Source: UBA1794 sp964439955 (GTDB lineage: Bacteria; Bacteroidota; Bacteroidia; Bacteroidales; Bacteroidaceae). Taken from it: a stretch of 48,239 nucleotides of DNA. Shown piece by piece: positions 45,612 through 48,239 of the stretch. The position numbers and the translations under genes are program-made. The notes under the pieces are model-generated. The model made no database searches, was not told where the DNA came from, and saw nothing but the letters and a program-made list of their open reading frames with translations. The number at the start of each line of letters is the position of its first letter. Within the stretch, counting starts at the first letter, position 1. The stretch lies in contig CAYTPX010000015.1 of the NCBI GenBank assembly GCA_964439955.1, forward strand, positions 1 through 48,239, read 5' to 3'.

Positions 45612-45619
45612 TACTTTTG
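45612..45619 (+). promoter_or_regulatory. -7 promoter box for the class A PBP gene
   Basis: TACTTTTG matches TAnnTTTG. Transcription would start near 45626, so translation must begin downstream, which supports the TTG start at 45657. Confidence 0.6.
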
Positions 45620-45656
45620 CGGCATTGGACAATCACTAACGATAAGCAATTTGCCC

Positions 45657-47993
45657 TTGAAAACGAAAGAGTCTCGTCGGCGGAGCCCGGCTTTCATCCG
45701 CCATTTCGTCTGGTTCGTCTGGATTTTGTTCTTCTTGTTGCTTGCGCTCTGCACGCTTTTGTTCATGGCCATCGCAAAAGGCTGGATAGGCTATATGCCT
45801 CCGGTCGAGGAGTTGCAGAACCCCCAATACAAACTCGCCTCGGAGGTCATATCGGCCGACAACAAAGTGCTTGGGACGTATTCGTTCAGCAAGGAAAACC
45901 GCGTTTATGTCGGCTATGACGAACTGCCCGCCTCACTCGTCGAAGCCTTGATCGCCACGGAGGACATCCGTTTTTACGGCCATTCGGGCATTGATTTCCG
46001 TTCATTGGCAAGGGCGGTCATCAAGCGCGGCGTGTTCCACCAGAAAAACGCGGGCGGGGGCAGCACCATCACCCAGCAGCTCTCCAAGCAGCTTTACTCC
46101 CCTCCCGCGGACAGCTATGCCGAACGGCTCTTGCAGAAGCCCATCGAGTGGGTAATTGCCGTAAAACTGGAGCGTTTCTATACGAAGCCGGAGATAATCA
46201 CCCTCTATCTTAACAAATACGACTGGGGTTACAGTGCCGTGGGCATACGGAACGCGGCAATGACTTATTTCGGGAAAGAGCCGAAAGCCCTGAAAACGGA
46301 AGAGGCGGCCACGCTCGTGGGAATGTGCCAGAACTCTTCGCTCTTCAACCCCGTCCGGCGCAACGAACTCACGAGGAAACGCCGCAATATCGTGCTCGCC
46401 CAGATGGAAAAGGCCGGTTACCTGACTGCCGCGCAGAGCGATTCGCTGCAGGCCATGCCGCTCAGCCTGAATTTCCGCCCTGCCACCCACAGGGACGGGC
46501 TGGCCACTTATTTCCGCGAGTACCTCCGGCTCGTCATGACCGCCAAGAAACCGAGGCGGGAGAATTACGCTTCCTGGCAAGACCAGAATTATTATGAGGA
46601 TTCCCTCGCATGGGAGACTAATCCGCTCTATGGCTGGTGTGCGAAAAACAAGAAACGGAACGGCGACAACTACAACCTTTATACCGATGGGTTGAAGATA
46701 CATACGACCATTGATTCCCGCATGCAACAGTATGCCGAGAATGCGGTGAAAACGCATCTTGGCGGATACTTGCAGCCCCTCTTCGACCGCGAGCAGCGCG
46801 GCAAGCCGCTTGCTCCCTATACGAACCTATCGGCCGCCCAGGTGGAGGAGGCGCTCGATCGTTCCATGCGGCAGAGCGACCGCTACCGCCGCATGAAGAG
46901 GGCAGGATTCGGGGAGGAGGAGATAAAAGATTTCTTCAACACGCAGGAAGAGCCTATGTCGCTCTTCACGTGGGACGGCATGCGTGACACGACACTCACG
47001 CCGATGGACTCCATACGGTACTACAAACGCTTCCTGCGCGTGGGCATGCTCTCCATGGAGCCCCTCACCGGCGCGGTCCGTGCCTATGTAGGCGGCCCCG
47101 ATTATGCCTATTTCCAGTATGACATGGCCATGCGCGGGCGGAGGCAAGTAGGCTCTACCATGAAGCCGTTTGTCTATTCGCTGGCCATGGAGCACGGGAT
47201 GACGCCTTGCGACCAAGTGCTTTGCAAGCCTTATACCATAGGGGAATGGAGTCCGCGCAATTCTTCGTCGGCGCGGCTGGGCGAGTATGTCACTTTGCGC
47301 TGGGGGCTTTCGCAGTCGAACAACTGGATCACGGCCTACCTGATGACGCGCCTCAGCCCTTTCGAGCTGGTCAATCTGGTGCATTCCTTCGGGGTCGTAA
47401 ACCGCAATCTCTACCCGAGTGCGGCTTTGAGCCTGGGCCCGTGTGAGATATCGGTGGCCGAGATGGCAAGCGCCTATACGGCTTTTGCGAACAAGGGGCT
47501 GCGTTGCGCCCCACTTTTGGTGACGGAGATAGAAGACGCCTCGGGCAATATCGTGGCGCGCTTTACCCCGCAGCAGAACGAAGTGCTCAGCGCGCAGAGT
47601 GCCCAGAACATGCTTTCCATGCTGGTGGCCGTGGTAAATGAAGGCACGGGACGGCGTGTGCGCCGCTATACGCAGTGCCAGGCTGGCGGTAAGACGGGAA
47701 CTTCGCAGAACCATTCCGACGGTTGGTTCGTGGGGTTCACCCCTTCCCTTGTAACAGCCTGTTGGGTGGGAGGTGAAGACCGGGACATCCATTTCCGTTC
47801 GATGGCTATGGGGCAGGGTGCTTCGATGGCGCTCCCGCTTTGGGGGCTTTACATGAAGCAGGTTTTTGCCGATGGGACGCTTCCTTATAGTGAGGATGAA
47901 ACCTTTGCGACTGGCGTGGAAGGCATCTGCCAAGGCGATTCTATCGTGGAGGAATTGCCGTTGGGTATAGATACGATTATTATTGAGAATTAG
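45657..47993 (+). CDS. Class A penicillin-binding protein (PBP1A-like)
   Basis: A 778-residue bifunctional peptidoglycan synthase. A membrane helix (~16-40) is followed by the GT51 glycosyltransferase domain (~70-240) with catalytic Glu102 (ATEDIRFYGHSG), GGGSTITQQLSKQLY and LYLNKYDWGYSAVGIRNAAMTYFGK. The transpeptidase domain (~440-740) has Ser500 in STMK, the SQSNN motif near 552-556 and KTG at 679-681. There is no ATG near the membrane helix. TTG 45657 (TTG-AAA-ACG) is chosen because the promoter at 45612 lies ~40 bases upstream and the total length then matches Bacteroides homologues; TTG 45651 is an alternative. The protein polymerises and cross-links peptidoglycan in the periplasm. Confidence 0.9.
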   Translation: MKTKESRRRSPAFIRHFVWFVWILFFLLLALCTLLFMAIAKGWIGYMPPVEELQNPQYKLASEVISADNKVLGTYSFSKENRVYVGYDELPASLVEALIATEDIRFYGHSGIDFRSLARAVIKRGVFHQKNAGGGSTITQQLSKQLYSPPADSYAERLLQKPIEWVIAVKLERFYTKPEIITLYLNKYDWGYSAVGIRNAAMTYFGKEPKALKTEEAATLVGMCQNSSLFNPVRRNELTRKRRNIVLAQMEKAGYLTAAQSDSLQAMPLSLNFRPATHRDGLATYFREYLRLVMTAKKPRRENYASWQDQNYYEDSLAWETNPLYGWCAKNKKRNGDNYNLYTDGLKIHTTIDSRMQQYAENAVKTHLGGYLQPLFDREQRGKPLAPYTNLSAAQVEEALDRSMRQSDRYRRMKRAGFGEEEIKDFFNTQEEPMSLFTWDGMRDTTLTPMDSIRYYKRFLRVGMLSMEPLTGAVRAYVGGPDYAYFQYDMAMRGRRQVGSTMKPFVYSLAMEHGMTPCDQVLCKPYTIGEWSPRNSSSARLGEYVTLRWGLSQSNNWITAYLMTRLSPFELVNLVHSFGVVNRNLYPSAALSLGPCEISVAEMASAYTAFANKGLRCAPLLVTEIEDASGNIVARFTPQQNEVLSAQSAQNMLSMLVAVVNEGTGRRVRRYTQCQAGGKTGTSQNHSDGWFVGFTPSLVTACWVGGEDRDIHFRSMAMGQGASMALPLWGLYMKQVFADGTLPYSEDETFATGVEGICQGDSIVEELPLGIDTIIIEN

Positions 47994-47998
47994 TATTA

Positions 47999-48036
47999 CC
48001 CTGCCCCGCCTTATGGGAGGCGGGGCAGGGATTTTG
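47999..48036 (+). terminator. Terminator after the class A PBP gene
   Basis: A 12-base-pair stem, CCCTGCCCCGCC with GGCGGGGCAGGG, loop of 8, followed by ATTTTGG. It begins five bases after the stop codon at 47993. Confidence 0.75.
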
Positions 48037-48134
48037 GTTGGTAAAGCCTGTAAGTCGTAGGAGTTGCGTCCGTCTTTGCCGCAACCCATGCAGGGTTGAT
48101 GAATTTTTGGGGCATATCGCATCCCCTCCTATGG

Positions 48135-48184
48135 CTAAAAAACAAATTGGAAGGAATCCCATAGGAAAAGACCCCTTCCAATTT
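48135..48184 (-). terminator. Terminator of the tRNA gene
   Basis: On the minus strand AAATTGGAAGG pairs with CCTTCCAATTT (11 base pairs), then GTTTTTTAG. It lies just downstream of the tRNA 3' end at 48189. Confidence 0.75.
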
Positions 48185-48188
48185 AGAG

Positions 48189-48239
48189 TGATCGCGACAG
48201 GATTCAAACCTGTAACCTTCTGATCCGTAGTCAGATGCT
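48189..48239 (-). tRNA. tRNA-Arg(ACG), 3' part only
   Basis: The minus strand shows the end of the D arm, an anticodon stem TCTGA/TCAGA with loop CTACGGA (anticodon ACG, read CGU/CGC/CGA after conversion to inosine), a variable loop AGGTT, the T arm ACAGG/CCTGT and the 3' acceptor strand CGCGATC with discriminator A. CCA is not encoded. About 51 of ~75 bases are inside the window; the 5' part lies beyond position 48239. Confidence 0.85.

Larger units (their letters stand above)
45352..45656. other. Intergenic region with the xus terminator and the PBP promoter
   Basis: 305 bases. The frame of the next gene stays open through it (an ATG lies near 45387), but the stretch has no homology and contains the terminator at 45380-45418 and the promoter at 45612-45619, so it is not counted as coding. 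Confidence 0.6.

Noticed and set aside
44164..45636. 490-codon minus-strand open frame opposite xusC and the PBP leader
   Set aside because: Low-complexity P/R/A/E-rich translation caused by GC-rich plus-strand coding; no homology seen.
45378..45656. N-terminal extension of the class A PBP from an upstream ATG
   Set aside because: The stretch has no homology, overlaps the xus terminator and lies upstream of the predicted promoter.
1..48239. Search for insertion sequences, integrases, phage genes and restriction or defence systems
   Set aside because: No transposase, integrase, terminase, methyltransferase-restriction pair or known defence gene was recognised in any of the coding regions.

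Overview
The window comes from a member of the order Bacteroidales (phylum Bacteroidota). Supporting signs are Bacteroidetes-type promoters (TAnnTTTG -7 boxes in front of most transcription units, with little Shine-Dalgarno signal), a hybrid two-component system, CarboxypepD_reg/DUF5686 and TonB-receptor proteins, C-terminal sorting-type tails, PPi-dependent phosphofructokinase and a XusABC-type xenosiderophore locus. The genus cannot be fixed from sequence alone. The DNA is moderately GC-rich by eye. It is a draft assembly: there is one run of 100 N, and its flanks look like a de Bruijn graph break with k=55.

Layout. (1) 1-4.9 kb: a DUF5686 outer-membrane-type protein and a Maf nucleotide pyrophosphatase on the minus strand, divergent from a DUF2520 Rossmann protein and a KdsC-like phosphatase. 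(2) 5.1-25 kb: the accessory region. A hybrid two-component regulator, broken by a one-base frameshift, diverges from a run of secreted proteins: a FIVAR/ricin-like binding protein, a GH128-like glycosidase, a LamG/CBM-like protein with a near-perfect internal 0.9 kb duplication and the N gap, and a GH43 protein resembling exo-beta-1,3-galactanases. A polytopic DUF6057 protein and a PD40 lipoprotein with a c-type heme motif follow. There is no SusC/SusD pair. The four secreted proteins share a C-terminal tail of the type IX sorting / DUF6383 kind. (3) 25-30 kb: a minus-strand group with a golvesin-domain 'xanthan lyase' type protein, an omega-amidase, a PlsC-like acyltransferase and a small unknown protein. 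(4) 30-37 kb: housekeeping genes pfp, a GH25 muramidase, fabI-lepA and an iron alcohol dehydrogenase. (5) 36.8-39.8 kb: a minus-strand operon with a PD-(D/E)XK nuclease-like protein, radA and an RsmI-like methylase. (6) 40-45.4 kb: xusABC (TonB receptor, DUF4374 lipoprotein, PepSY membrane protein). (7) 45.6-48.2 kb: a class A penicillin-binding protein, then the 3' part of a tRNA-Arg(ACG) on the minus strand.

How the genes may work together. The 9.8-25 kb genes look like a carbohydrate-foraging or host-glycan locus under control of the adjacent regulator. The GH43 signature suggests a beta-1,3-linked galactan and the GH128-like fold suggests a beta-1,3-glucan, so the substrate is unresolved. 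The DUF6057/PD40 pair is the least understood part. The xus genes would import iron bound to siderophores made by other bacteria. The most unusual features are the reconstructable assembly break inside a GC-rich repeated module, the regulator frameshift, a small intergenic repeat family placed in the leaders of two of the secreted-protein genes, and the SusCD-less locus itself.
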